From: Nemertoderma westbladi
Taxonomy: Eukaryota > Xenacoelomorpha > Nemertodermatida > Nemertodermatidae
Reading direction: 5' to 3'
Assembly: GCA_032718475.1 (NCBI GenBank)
Contig: JAUCBJ010007455.1
Coordinates: forward strand, 1-64,000
Length of the DNA stretch: 64,000 bases
In this document: piece after piece, positions 39,059 through 50,745 of the stretch
How the letters are laid out: each line of letters opens with the position of its first letter
How positions within the stretch are numbered: position 1 is the stretch's first letter
The notes under the pieces: model-generated
Told to the model about the DNA's origin: nothing
The model's database searches: none
Seen by the model: the letters and a program-made list of their open reading frames with translations, nothing else
Program-made: the position numbers and the translations under genes

Positions 39059-41441
39059 GTTTGTTTGTACAGTTGAATGCCTACTGCTATATTACAGTTA
39101 AAGCTAGTCTAGTAATTCAGTATCACTGTTAGCCTAGTAATTAATTACCGATATCGTTACTCTATGTAATGTTATATATATACAATATATTAGAGTACCG
39201 GTATATACTTAGAGTATATATCAGTATTATTACAGACTAGGTTTGTCACAGAATACCGGTATATAATTTCAGCGCAAATACATAAATATATAATAAGCCT
39301 ATCGTGAATACCGGTATACAGCTTACACTTATAGTATATATAAGTATAATTACAGACCAGAATTAATTACAGAATACCGGTATATAATTTCAGTACAAAT
39401 ATATAGAAATATAGAATAAGCCTATCGTGAATACCGGTATACAGCTTACACTTATAGTATATATAAGTATAATTATAGACTAGAATTAATTACAGAATAC
39501 CGGTATATAATTTCAGCGCAAATATATAAATATAAATATAATAAGCCTATTGTAAATACCGGTATATCAATTATTTTAGAATAATTGAATTTCTGAATTT
39601 TAGGGGTTACTTGGTTACTTTACTTTACTTTATTACCGTTATTTAAGCAGTAGTCCAACTGATATTAAGACCTAATTGTTGTATGACAGGCCTACTATTT
39701 TATAAATCGGTTTGAGTTGATTTATAATATATATATACCCGTTTAATGGGTTTTTGTCAATATTTGAAATAAATGTTATTATTACTGGGAAGGAGTCACT
39801 GCACAGAAGCTGTACGCTCTCAGTAAAGTGCTACTTGTTGGACACTAAAACAAATAATTCTAATTTGCCTAAGTTACTTAATACTACAAATTACGTATAA
39901 TTCGGGGTGAGATTACAATCTCTAAATAAACACAAAAATTACACGTACAAATTTTTAGGGTAATTTCACAAGAAGTCTACAAACCAGCCTAACAAAGGGT
40001 TAGAATATCTGGTTATTACAAACAGACAGGATTCTACGGTATTTGAAAATAACAAAGCAGTAGTAAATATACTGCGTTGTCCAGATGGAAAAATACCACC
40101 GTCTGACGACTTATAGCCGTATCGCTATAAGTACTACGTTATGTATCACGGAGTGTTCCTACCTAGAAGTTAATTACCGCGGCCTACCAGAGCCAACGTG
40201 CCTATTAACCACTTTACAACATAAATATACTGCCTACACACTAATTACCTTCGGAAAGCACTGTACACTAAACCCTAAATTAGGTACAAGTACTTATACA
40301 ACAAATAATCAGCAGTTAGAAATACTTGTACAGCCAAAAGAACCACTGTATCTGCTGGAGTGACCGGGGCACAAAATCACCAGTCTTTACCTACACCAAG
40401 CAGCCCTGATGTAGTACCGGGGTTAATTTAACTATAACGGTATGTATAACAAGCACAATTACTGTAGGAATAAACTTGGGGTTGTGAATGTTGCGAATAA
40501 TCGCATAAACTCTGAATAATAAATATTACGCTACGTGTACAGACTACTCAAACAAAATACAGACCAAACGCTGGCAGACTACTATCAAGCCCAAACAAAC
40601 TACAGTATATGCAGACTCCGAAATGGTTAGTTAGTATGCTTTCTAACCGAGTAGTACGACTTATTCTTTCAGGGGATTTACCTCACAACACTGGAAGCCC
40701 CTACGTTCCTAACTAGTACTTTATCGGACATACACTCTACACACACCGCAATCTCTTCAGACCTAACAACAGCCAGGCAACAATCCAGCCTACAAATTAT
40801 CTAAATAAGAAATATTACGCTACCCGTACAGACTACACAAACAGAATACAGACCAAACGCTGGCAGACTACTATCAAGCCTAAACAAACTACAGCATATG
40901 CAGACTCCGAAATGGTTAGTTAGTATGCGTTCTAACCGAGTAGTACGACTTATTCTTTCGGGGGGATTTACCTCACAGCACTAGAAGCCCCTACGTTCCT
41001 AACTAGTACTTTATGGGACATACACTCTACACACACTACAATCTCTTCAGACTTAACAACAGTCAGACAACAGTCCAGCCTACAAATTATCTGTACAATC
41101 TGAGCAGGCTTACACGTCCTCTGCTCAATATTAACTTTCAAATAAATAAAACTGACAGAAATAGGCCTAAGTAAAATCCCAATAAAAACCAGGCGTCCCC
41201 GATTAAATATTAAGACCTACCGGTATATAATTATCAAAATCGAATAATACTGCTGTACCTGTACTGCTGTAAGTACCGGTTCGGGTGGTTAGGTAGTTAG
41301 GCCTACTGGGTACCGGTCGACTGGTACTTCAGCTTTATTGCCTACGTTGCAATACAGAAGCTATAACTGTTATTGTTCTTACCAGAACAATATTAAACTG
41401 TATTTATTGCCTACACTGCAATCAGAAGATATAACTTTTAT
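39059..41441 (-). other. long 5' leader of element B1
   Basis: It contains no gene. Adjacent to gag lies a block of ~120 bp repeats built around the palindrome ATACCGGTAT (about 39180-39570). Further upstream a 289 bp unit is duplicated in tandem (40522-40810 and 40811 to about 41095). The first ~110 bases after the LTR contain a duplicated ATA(A)AGTTATA..CTTCTG segment. Element B2 has the same layout in its leader. Confidence 0.7.
40522..41095 (-). repeat. tandem duplication (2 x ~289 bp) in the element B1 leader
   Basis: AATATTACGCTAC starts both copies, at 40522 and 40811, and most of each unit is alike (CAGACCAAACGCTGGCAGAC and others). The equivalent pair in element B2 starts near 51027 and 51302. 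Confidence 0.8.
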
Positions 41442-42581
41442 TGTTCGCGCTTTCAGACCTTTAGCAGTTTAACCTGCCAAATTTAGGTGACTTCTAGATT
41501 ATAAATCGACTTTAGCCTATGACGAGTATTTGATACACTACATTAGCCGAAGCCAGTCTATGCGCGACCATTCACCCGCTGGATATACCTGGAAGACTGG
41601 ATTCGGAAGCTTTGACCTTATTGCGGTGTAGGCCTACTGTATTATTCAACTGATCGTTAATATATAATCTCTGACAAATATTATTCACTTATTATTCACT
41701 TATGACTTACACTAGACACAACGGGATGGCTATTGATTCACGTATAAAGCGCATTCTTTAGGAGATGCTTTGTTATCTGTCACAATCATGCACACTACCG
41801 CACAATGCTGCACACCGATCTGCCGACCTTCACTAATTTTAGTCACATATAAAGAGAACAGCAACCGACACATGTAGTGCCTATGAAATAGCATTAGATT
41901 CACTCCAAAACCAATATAATGTAAGTCGCAATTGCTATATGTAACCTGTCTCTTACCTTCAGTATATCAAGAAGATTGGGGGTTTTATGATTATTTATCG
42001 ATATTATCCAAATATAATAATATTCCATCAACTGATATAATTAATAACCGACAGTAAATAGCAGTAAAAATGCGGTGTTTGTAGGTGACAATATGTTTTG
42101 TTACAATATGAATTGCGTTGATATGATTAGTGTTGAGATAACAGTTATACGTTTCTATGATCAAGCCTACTAATGTTTGGCTAAAGCCTGAAACACAGAA
42201 ATTCCAAAGCCGGTCTTCTGGCATCAGGAAAAATACACACACTGACTGACTTGCGTGAGTTTCTGTATACAATCTCCAACACAGAGTGAAAACCGCTCTG
42301 ATTGGTCGACCGAACAAAGAACGAACAAAGAACAAAGAAAAAGTTACACATGGACACAGCTGATAGATGTCGTCATCTGAGTTCCGATGTTTAGAGTATT
42401 TGGCTTATTGCGACATAAAATCGCTAGTTATGTCCGCTAAAGTACACATACAGACGAAATGGCTTTTTTTATGTCCACTAAAACACCGGTACAGTAAGGA
42501 AACGGCTTTTTATGTCCGTTAAAACAACTACAGAGTACTTTGCGGGGGAAATAACCAGCTAATTCCGCAAAAGCCTTTACA
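41442..42581 (-). repeat. 5' LTR of element B1
   Basis: It is 1140 bp, TGTAAAGG..GCGAACA in sense. It differs from the 3' LTR by about ten substitutions and by absence of ~45 bp (GGCGCTCTAAATATG region, present at about 27065-27120). A sense CCAAT box lies near 42300. TAGGG follows at 42582-42586. Confidence 0.9.
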
Positions 42582-42586
42582 TAGGG

Positions 42587-44125
42587 CCTAACCAGAAATC
42601 ACCCATCAGTGCACACCACGGTTACAGAACTAACTGCACGGTTACAGACGTTCTACTGTAGGCCTACTGTAGGCTTACTGTAGGCCTACTTGCTGTACAG
42701 TTTAGGCCGAGGTTGACAAATTAGTAAGTATAGATAGACTTCAGTAGGCTACTGTACACTACACACGACGGTATCTCATCCGTGTTTGATTGCTGCTACT
42801 CGTGTTGATTCATGATTGTGATACAACATTATGTTATATTTAAGTTTTGTCAAATTTAACAAAGAAAATGTCAAACTTGCATCCATTATTACTGTAGTTG
42901 TGACCAACTTTTGCAGGCACTGTGCGCCCTTTGTTTATTCTTGTATAGATTACATAGAATCTTCGCAAACACTGCGCATCATGCGCATTTGAACTCGCCA
43001 GAGTGAGTTTCAATATGGATGCTGCTTATGATCAAACAATATATATGCCTACCTGCGGTTTCTGCCAATCAACCCCACCCACACACTCGTCGCGAGCAAT
43101 ACTGTAGAGCTCAAAAGTTTATTGCTTCCTTGTATTTTAATAACAAGTTTATTGGTCCCAGTTCACAGGTTAATAACTTCAATGGTTCCTTCTTTTACGA
43201 ATTGATTATCAAAGAGTATACGGCTTTATATATTATTCAGTAATTTAAATTAACCAAGTTATCAAACACACATTAGGGGTTGGGGGGGGGGGGGGGGGGG
43301 GGTGATTTGTGTTTTAATAAATGGAGATCAAGCGAAAATACATAGCAACTAACCAATCTACATTACCTTAAACTCGGGTGGTGGTTACTGGTTATGGGGT
43401 TGCCTTTTTAAATTACAACAACTGCGGCGACCTTTGACGATTGCTTACAACACTACAGTATGGTGGTGTTTGTGCATTATTCAATCCCTTGATGGCTATA
43501 GGTAGGTAGGCCTATACCACTAATCCCCGTAGCAGGAAATTGTTCCTGGCTGTTGTTCCAGGCACAGTTAAAGAATTACCATTCACGCTCGATATATATT
43601 CAATAAGCAATTCAATCTAAAAAGTAGGTTGCCGCTTCATTGGCTTTATATATCAGTTTTATTAGTTTTCTGATTATTTAGAGTAAATTATTCAAGTAAT
43701 GCATATTAATCTGTAATATGGAAATAACTCATGGAAATTGTCATGTTGTTAAATTGTCAACTGAAATGGCCTATGTTAAGTACAATCAACATGGGACTAC
43801 ACTGTATAAGAAACATGCCAGATCTACCATAGTACATTGGATATGTATCGCTGTATTAGAGCAAACGAAAAATGTAGGCCTACTCTACAATATTTGTAGA
43901 GCAATGTTGAATAAACTACAATCACTAGGAGACAGGGGGGGGGGGGGGGGGGGGGACTTGACGCAAATCAGAAGTCGGCGAATTAGTTAAATTATCAATA
44001 AATTAGGTGAAATTAGGAACTTTATCGACCGGCGGTACTTGCATATTTCTAGCACATCGTCTACAGTAATATGGACTTTCTTCGTCCCGTGTTCTGTATT
44101 TGTGTATTAAGGATATTAATAAAGC
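42587..44125. other. unassigned sequence between element B1 and the LINE
   Basis: No gene is seen. It contains TAGGCCTACTG repeats at about 42655-42692 and two 21-G homopolymers (43282-43302 and 43935-43955). Short open frames here show no domain. Confidence 0.4.
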
Positions 44126-44134
44126 GCTCTAAAC

Positions 44135-47100
44135 TACTACTACTACTACTAGGATCGGCATGCTGCATTGCAGCTGCATTTTTAAGAATGCTGTGCCGGC
44201 TTGTCAACAAAATTGCACCGCCACAACTCCCTATCACCCATGACATTTGCTAGATCATCCGCATCTTTAAGGCCAGTGTCCTTTAAGATGCGTCTCAAGA
44301 AAGTCATGGGCTGTCCACCATGCTTATTCACTCCATGAGGCTGCCAAAGTACAAGATTATGCACTGGCTGGTCCTCACGGCGAAAGCAATGTCCTGCAAA
44401 GCGGAGGCGATTTTGTTCTAGTGTCAAGCTTGGGGGAACCAATGAGACACCTCCAATGTTATATAGTGTCTGGTTGGAGATGTGTGCATTGTACTTGACA
44501 CAATGAACCCGGCGTAGCATTCTTGTGAATGTGCCATCCAGAGATTTGGTGTCCTCAGCAGTTAGAGCCCAGCATGGACTCCCGTAGAGGAGTACTGGAA
44601 CTACTGCTGCTCTAAATAATCGGACCTTAAGTTTCCGATTAATTCTCGGTGATTTCCAAATCCTGGAAAGCCTATTCAAGGCTGTCCATGCCTTTCCCTT
44701 ACGTATTCGAAGGTCCTCACCTGACTTCCGGATCCATGATCCCAGGTAACAGAAGTCGTCCACATGCTCAAGCATACCATCCTTTGAGCTTATGCTCTTC
44801 CGATCAGAGACTTGCTGAGGACTTTCAAAGTTAACAGTCAGAATTTTGGTCTTTCTGGAGTTAATAAAAAGACCAACACTAGAAGCAGCATGTTCTAATG
44901 AGCTGAGGAGCCGTTGGGCTCCCTCTAATGATTCTGAGAGTACTCCTAAGTCATCAGCAAAGTCTAGATCAGTTAGGTACTTGGCAGGATTTCCTCGACT
45001 TCTGGAGCCAGTAGGTGGAGTTATCATCACCCCATCATCATTATGATGATCTAAGGACATGCGTAGAACATAGTCAACCACAATAATGAACAAGAATGGT
45101 GCAAGTGTGTCTCCTTGGAGGACGCCCCATAACACTTCAAATGGTTCTGTGTCACCGTCAACAGTAGACACAAATGTTGTCGAACCATCGTATACTGATC
45201 TGATTGCTGCAATAATTTCATCAGGAATCCCATATAATGAAAGTATGCTGAACATACGTGAGCGAGAGACTGAATCAAAGGCCTTGAAGAAGTCAACAAA
45301 GATAACAGCCAGATGCCTGTCTTTCTTTTTTGATAATTCTTCAATTATCCTTCTAAGTGCCAAAATGGGCTCCATGGTCCCACGACCTTTACGGAACCCA
45401 TTCTGATTTCCACGGAGCAGTCTCTCAATGGGATCCCTGATGCGATTTAATAGAATCCTATTGTATAGCTTTGCAGCAATCGAGATCAATGAGATTCCCC
45501 GAAAAGAACCATAGAGTGTTAGGTTGCCCTTCTTGGGAACTGGCACCAACTTATTTGTTTTCATTTCTTGTGGGACTCTTGTTGTTCGGTACATGTCTAC
45601 TATGATGGGATAGATGAGCTTTAAACACTCAGGTATTTTAAAGACCTCAGGGGGAACACCATCTACTCCACTGGCACGATTGGTCTTAATGCTCTTTGCA
45701 GCAGCCTTCACTTCTGCAAAGGAGATATCGCCAATGGGAATATCTGGGAGTACAGACTCAGACACTTTTACTTCTATAAAGTTATCAGGCAATACCCTGT
45801 CATTATTGAGGAGCTTTTCAAAGTGGGCTTTCCAACCATTGAGGCGATCGGCTGGTGATTCAGCCTTAACCTTGGTGGTTGGTTGGCTTTTCCGCCCAGT
45901 AAGCAGATTGATTGATTTCCATGCCTGGGATGATTGCCTGCTGTCGTCAGCATCATTGATGGCATCAACCTGTTGGTTTATTAGCTCCTGTAGATTAACA
46001 GAGTACTGCCTGTTCAGGGACCTAGATGCAGCCTTAACTGCATTCTTGGCCGCTGTAGTCTGTTTGAGTCGGGACTCTTTCTGCGCCTTATGAAGGTCAT
46101 TTCGGCACTTCTGAATTTTGTTGTCAGTCCAGGGGGCCCTTTTCCTGTTTCGAGGGTATACAGGAACTGTTTCTGCAGCTGCTAACTTAACTGCTTCTGT
46201 AAAGGCAGTATAGCCCTCACAGTGATCTGCCGCCTCAGAGGCAAGAGCCTCATACCTGTTGCTCAGCTGTAGTGTGAAGCTGGATCTCACACTTGGCTGT
46301 TGCAACAGAGAGGACCAGTCATGCCGCGGCAAGGCAGATTTCGTTGTTCTGCTAGCACGCAGACTAAGTCTTACCTTGGCCACAATAAGGCGGTGATCAC
46401 TGGAGAAGGGTCGAAGTGTAAATGCATTACAGTCTTGTATAGAGCTCCTGTATTTCCTACGAAACAGAATATGGTCTATCTGGGACTTGTGACCACTGGG
46501 TCCACTATGAGTCCATAGCTTTCCAGTTCGCTTCTTGAACTGGGTTCCAGCCGAAAACAATCCATTTCCAGAGATAAAATCCTGAAGATGGACAGAATTT
46601 CGGTTAACACTATTGCTATAGACCCAGGGCGATGTAGGTGATTGATGCAGACTTGCATTAAAGTCTCCCAGGAATGTTAAGAATGCATGCTGATCCACTC
46701 CATCAGTAGCTGCTTGTAGATTGTGGTAGAAATTTTCCACCTCCTCTACAGGGGCAACACTAGTTGGAGAGTAGCACACAATCAGAACCACCTTAGGAAA
46801 CTTCTTAGCCAGTCTTCCAGAACATGAGAAGTGGCAACGGATGATGCGGTTAGAGATTTGGTCTATTTTGTCCAATGCTGCATGTGCAGTTGGATTCATC
46901 AATAGACCAATTCCACCATTGCCACTATCATCTGCTGACGCGAGGGCGAGTCGCCAACCGCCCCCCATGTCCTTAATCAGAACCTCATCAGTCTGTCCAG
47001 TCTGCATTCGGTGTTCTTGAACACCCACTGCACTAAGAGAAAGCTTATCTGCCAAGGCAGTCAGCTCACCTTGTCGCATTGGGGACCCGAGTGTTAGGGT

Positions 47101-47898
47101 GTTTACTGAGGCTAGTCTAGTAACTTGCCTCAGATTCACCAATGGCTTTGTTGGTCGGGGTGGAACATGAGAGTAGCCTCCAACTCCAGAATCCCTCTCC
47201 CCATCACAATCTGGCCTCCCTGGTGACCCAGGGTTTGGGCCAGAAAGGTCATCAGGAAAGGGACTCAAAGAATTGTTGGCTGCTCTCTCTCCAGTAGGGG
47301 GTGAGACAGGCAGCCGGTCAGGAGTTAACTGACGCCTGTGAGGCCGATTGTGTCCGGTAATTCCACTGGCCTCTAGTGGCCGGACCTCCGCATTGCTAAT
47401 GTAATCCATAGTGGGGGTTGGGGGGTGCTTTTTTGCCGAGTCAGCTCTCGGGGCAAATACCGCACCCTGGTTTGCCATTCCACAGGGTGGGTGTCGCAAT
47501 GGAGTCAGATATGAGGCCCATCACCCATATCTACTCTGGCGCACATGACCCACCATTGGCTGTTGCAGCTCATCTGCTGGGTCATGCCCTGTACCCTTGC
47601 TGCCAGGTGCAGGTCGCAGTGAAGTGCTCTCAGAGTGGACATGAGAACACTCTACTCCTGACCAGCCATTGGTAGATCACCATCTGCCTGGTCAGGCCAT
47701 ATACCCCTGCAGCCAAGTATATGGGTCCTTAATCCAGGACCAAGGACGTCCTTATCCCAGAACGAAGGGGGTCCTAGTTACAGGACCAGATTTGCCCTAG
47801 TAAGAGGGTCTATGCAGCTACAGGTGGCACCTCCTTTATGCTGCATGGAGGTGGCAAGTTTTCTTGATCAATGACCTAGAATACCTGACCTGACTCAG
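44135..47898 (-). mobile_element. full-length non-LTR retrotransposon (LINE), RTE-like
   Basis: A 9 bp duplication GCTCTAAAC flanks the unit (44126-44134 and 47899-47907). The 3' end in sense is a (TAG)n tail (44135-44152). One long ORF occupies most of the 3764 bp, with a ~400 bp 5' UTR (47479-47898). A single endonuclease-RT ORF and a microsatellite tail suggest the RTE group, but the clade call is from general appearance only. Confidence 0.88.
44182..47478 (-). CDS. LINE ORF: apurinic-like endonuclease plus reverse transcriptase
   Basis: The first in-frame ATG is at 47478; the open frame reaches 47499. Seen in order: a Pro-rich N-terminus; an APE-type endonuclease (VGVQEHRMQ, GNGGIGLLMNP, LTFLGDFNA, SQIDHIL, SSDHRLI, about residues 130-370); reverse transcriptase (ASGVDGVPPEVF, QNGFRKGRGT, VIFVDFFKAFDSV, GVLQGDTLAPFLF, DLDFADDLGVL with the catalytic pair near residue 844); and a C-terminal region with VLLYGSPCW, FAGHCFRRED and GDRELWR. 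No stops or frameshifts interrupt it. It would nick target DNA and prime reverse transcription of its own RNA. Confidence 0.92.
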   Translation of the reverse strand: MANQGAVFAPRADSAKKHPPTPTMDYISNAEVRPLEASGITGHNRPHRRQLTPDRLPVSPPTGERAANNSLSPFPDDLSGPNPGSPGRPDCDGERDSGVGGYSHVPPRPTKPLVNLRQVTRLASVNTLTLGSPMRQGELTALADKLSLSAVGVQEHRMQTGQTDEVLIKDMGGGWRLALASADDSGNGGIGLLMNPTAHAALDKIDQISNRIIRCHFSCSGRLAKKFPKVVLIVCYSPTSVAPVEEVENFYHNLQAATDGVDQHAFLTFLGDFNASLHQSPTSPWVYSNSVNRNSVHLQDFISGNGLFSAGTQFKKRTGKLWTHSGPSGHKSQIDHILFRRKYRSSIQDCNAFTLRPFSSDHRLIVAKVRLSLRASRTTKSALPRHDWSSLLQQPSVRSSFTLQLSNRYEALASEAADHCEGYTAFTEAVKLAAAETVPVYPRNRKRAPWTDNKIQKCRNDLHKAQKESRLKQTTAAKNAVKAASRSLNRQYSVNLQELINQQVDAINDADDSRQSSQAWKSINLLTGRKSQPTTKVKAESPADRLNGWKAHFEKLLNNDRVLPDNFIEVKVSESVLPDIPIGDISFAEVKAAAKSIKTNRASGVDGVPPEVFKIPECLKLIYPIIVDMYRTTRVPQEMKTNKLVPVPKKGNLTLYGSFRGISLISIAAKLYNRILLNRIRDPIERLLRGNQNGFRKGRGTMEPILALRRIIEELSKKKDRHLAVIFVDFFKAFDSVSRSRMFSILSLYGIPDEIIAAIRSVYDGSTTFVSTVDGDTEPFEVLWGVLQGDTLAPFLFIIVVDYVLRMSLDHHNDDGVMITPPTGSRSRGNPAKYLTDLDFADDLGVLSESLEGAQRLLSSLEHAASSVGLFINSRKTKILTVNFESPQQVSDRKSISSKDGMLEHVDDFCYLGSWIRKSGEDLRIRKGKAWTALNRLSRIWKSPRINRKLKVRLFRAAVVPVLLYGSPCWALTAEDTKSLDGTFTRMLRRVHCVKYNAHISNQTLYNIGGVSLVPPSLTLEQNRLRFAGHCFRREDQPVHNLVLWQPHGVNKHGGQPMTFLRRILKDTGLKDADDLANVMGDRELWRCNFVDKPAQHS

Positions 47899-47907
47899 GC
47901 TCTAAAC

Positions 47908-49284
47908 GATATCTTAATTATCATGTAATTTTGATTGCCGAGTCCAATTTATATTTATTTAATTGATTTGGAGCCTTGGATTCAGACAATGTAATCAGTC
48001 TGATACTACTGTAAAGTTCTCTTAGACGAAATGTTCTCAGTAGATAATATACAGAGATTATCGCCTGTCCCAGAATATTATATACCGATATTCTGTAATA
48101 AAACCTGGAGCAAGTATAGTTATACAGTACATGATTTATTTGCTACAGGTACAGTACAGTTTGTTTTTATTACCATCCCGTAATATACAGTAGTTAGTTA
48201 CATTGGGAATTTTGGCTTAGCTGGGTGATATACAGTTATATGATAAATTTGAATAAATTGTAGGCCTACCAAAACAACGTTTAACAAAAATATAACTTTA
48301 GGTATATCTCATAATGTACCGTATGCTTCAAAAACAAGCACCCTTTTTAATTATGATACCTTGAACACAACGTATAGATGTACTGTAATGCAATAATCAT
48401 ACAGAACAGTATAGTATTTCAACCAACGAATTAACTCAGCTTCGCCTGGCTGCATATTACAATTACAATTAATACAGAGTAGGTGACTGACCCGGACAAA
48501 TTTTGGCAACACATTATTTATTACATCCATACACCATGCCCCGGAAAAAAGTGTCGTTATTCATGAACAGTAGCCTCTGGATTCCCCCCTAATTTTTTCT
48601 ACAAAATTGTAAAATGAGATTGCATGAAATTTGAAACATAGACAGTTTCACCTCCTCCTCCTTGCTGGATGATCCAGAATTTTTATTTTCGCTTTCTTTA
48701 GTTAGAAGCGTTTGAAAAAAGAATATATCTGTCGATATTGCACCAGTTACATCGCAGTTATTCTTTAACCTTATAGTGATTTGTTGAGCGTTCAAAAGTT
48801 ACATGGTTTTGCAACTGTGCAAGGCTAATTTATCCGATTATATACTGTACATGTGTATCCAGTTATCAGTATAACTACTGTATATTATATTCAAGATAAA
48901 TAACTGAATAATCGTGTAGGCCTACTGCATACTGGAGTACAGTAGGTATAATAACAATCGGGAGTGATTTTTTATGTCCTATTATTTGACTTTTTTGTCC
49001 TCATTTTTTTACGAATTGTGCATAATGACTTTTGTTGTCCTTTAATGACTTTTTATGTATGTATTTCTTCAAAATGTCAGACTGCTGATTTCTGGTCTGT
49101 CGGACAGTTGGTTTAACTACGCCTGTGCCAAAACATTCCATGATTCCATGATTTATAGACTATGAGATAGATTTCCATATGCGCCTGTGGTAAAAGACTC
49201 TAAATTTAATACATAGTTTGTGTTTGTTGTCGATAATCGATTACCACATGACGTAGCAAAACACTGATTTTATAGCCAAAAACA
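47908..49284. other. unassigned sequence between the LINE and element B2
   Basis: AT-rich; no gene or domain was recognised. Short ORFs on both strands are not supported. Confidence 0.4.
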
Positions 49285-49576
49285 ATTACCAATTGATGGA
49301 AAGGAGCAGGTTAAGGCCGGATTTTCTAACCAAAACAATAAACAGTCACCTTACCAAATGAAGGAAAGGAGCAGGTTACAGAGGCTAGCCTTTCTAACCA
49401 AAACAATAAACGGTCACTTTACCAAATCAGGGAAAGGAGCAGGTTACAGAGGCGGGATTTTCTAACCAAAACAATAAACAATCACTTTACCAAAAGAAGA
49501 AAGGAGCAGGTTACATAGATGGTCTTCTCTAACCAAAACAATAAACGATAACATTACCAATTGAGAGAGAGGAGCA
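49285..49576 (+). repeat. ~68 bp minisatellite (AAAGGAGCAGGTTACA..CTAACCAAAACAATAAAC)
   Basis: Four units and part of a fifth are present. The 5' LTR of element B2 begins inside the fifth unit (GAGCA|TGTAAAAG). A lone diverged unit in the opposite orientation is at 20758-20815. Confidence 0.8.
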
Positions 49577-50745
49577 TGTAAAAGCTTTTGCGTAATTAGC
49601 CGGTTATTTTCCCCGTAAAGTACTCTGTAGTTGGTTTACTGGGCATAAAAAGGCCGTGTCCTTACTGTACTGGTGTTTTAGAGGACATAAAAGCCATTTC
49701 TTCTGTATTTGTACTTTAGAGGACATAATCCGCAATTTCGGGACGCAATAAGCTCGATACTCTTGAAAACAGTGTCGCTACCATGACGACGGCTAACAGC
49801 TGATATTGCCACGTCGACATTTCTTTGTTTCTTTGTTCTCTCGTTGTTCGGTCGACCAATCAGAGCGTTTTTTGTCTCTGTGTTGGAGGTGGATACAGAA
49901 ACTCAGGAATTCAGTGTTATGTTTTTGCCCAGAGCCTAAGAACATCGGCTTTTGGCACCTCCGTGTTTCAGTCTTTAGTCTTACATTAGTAGGCTTAATT
50001 ATAGAACGTATATCTGTTATCTAACCTAACCATACCAATGCAAACGAGTTAATTCACTCACTTAATAATCATTTATACCTTAACTTTACTGCTTTTACTG
50101 TCAGTTATTCATTATATTGGTTGATGAAATATTATATCGGAATACTGATCAATAGTCAGACACCCCACCTTCTTGATATACTAAAGGTTAGAGAGACCGG
50201 TTACAGATAAACGATTGCGACCTATGTTAAGTGGTTTGAAGTGAATCTAATGCTATTTCATATGCCCGACATAAATTGTATGTTGCTCTCTTTATACGTG
50301 ACTAAATTTAGTGAAGGTCGGCAGATTAGTGTGCAGTATTGTGCAGCATTGTGTATGAGTGTAACTGATAACAAAGCATCTCCTAAAGAATGTGCCATAT
50401 ACGTGAATCTATAGCCTTTTCGTTGTGTATAGTTTAAGTCATAACTCTGTTTACATATTTAGAGCGCCACGTCCTAAAGGAACTGTTAATATTTCCCGAA
50501 AGTGAATAATATTTGTCAGAGATTATATATTACGATCAGTCGAATAATACGGTAGGCTTACACCATCAATCATTAAGCTCCGAACTCAGTCTCCCGGGTA
50601 TATCCAACGGGTGAATGATTGCGCATAGACTGGCTTCGGCTAATGTAGTGTATCAAATACTCGTCATAAGCTAAAGAATATATATCATCCAAAAGACATC
50701 CTAATTTGGCAGCTTAAACTGTCAAAGGTCTTAAAAGCGCAAACA
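49577..50745 (+). repeat. 5' LTR of element B2
   Basis: It is 1169 bp, starting TGTAAAAGCTTTTGCG and ending GCGCAAACA, aligned end to end with the family B LTRs of B1 but clearly more diverged. A CCAATCAG box lies at about 49856-49863. Confidence 0.85.

Larger units (their letters stand above)
26814..42581 (-). mobile_element. Element B1: BEL/Pao LTR retrotransposon with deleted pol and long third ORF
   Basis: LTRs at 26814-27997 and 41442-42581 run TG..CA in the 5' copy and are flanked by a perfect 5 bp duplication TAGGG (26809-26813 and 42582-42586), so the ends are certain. Internal order in sense is a 2.4 kb leader, gag (39058 downwards), protease, a short piece of RT, a deletion, the integrase C-terminus (to 33483), a 1.6 kb spacer, and a long third ORF (31843-28076). 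A GGGAGCGG purine run precedes the 3' LTR. Coding regions carry a nonsense codon, several frameshifts and the large RT-integrase deletion. The LTRs differ by only ~10 substitutions plus one ~45 bp indel, so the copy is young although it cannot encode RT. Confidence 0.92.

Noticed and set aside
45051-45406. Short frames on either strand inside the LINE
   Set aside because: They are shadows of the long endonuclease-RT frame, which is intact.
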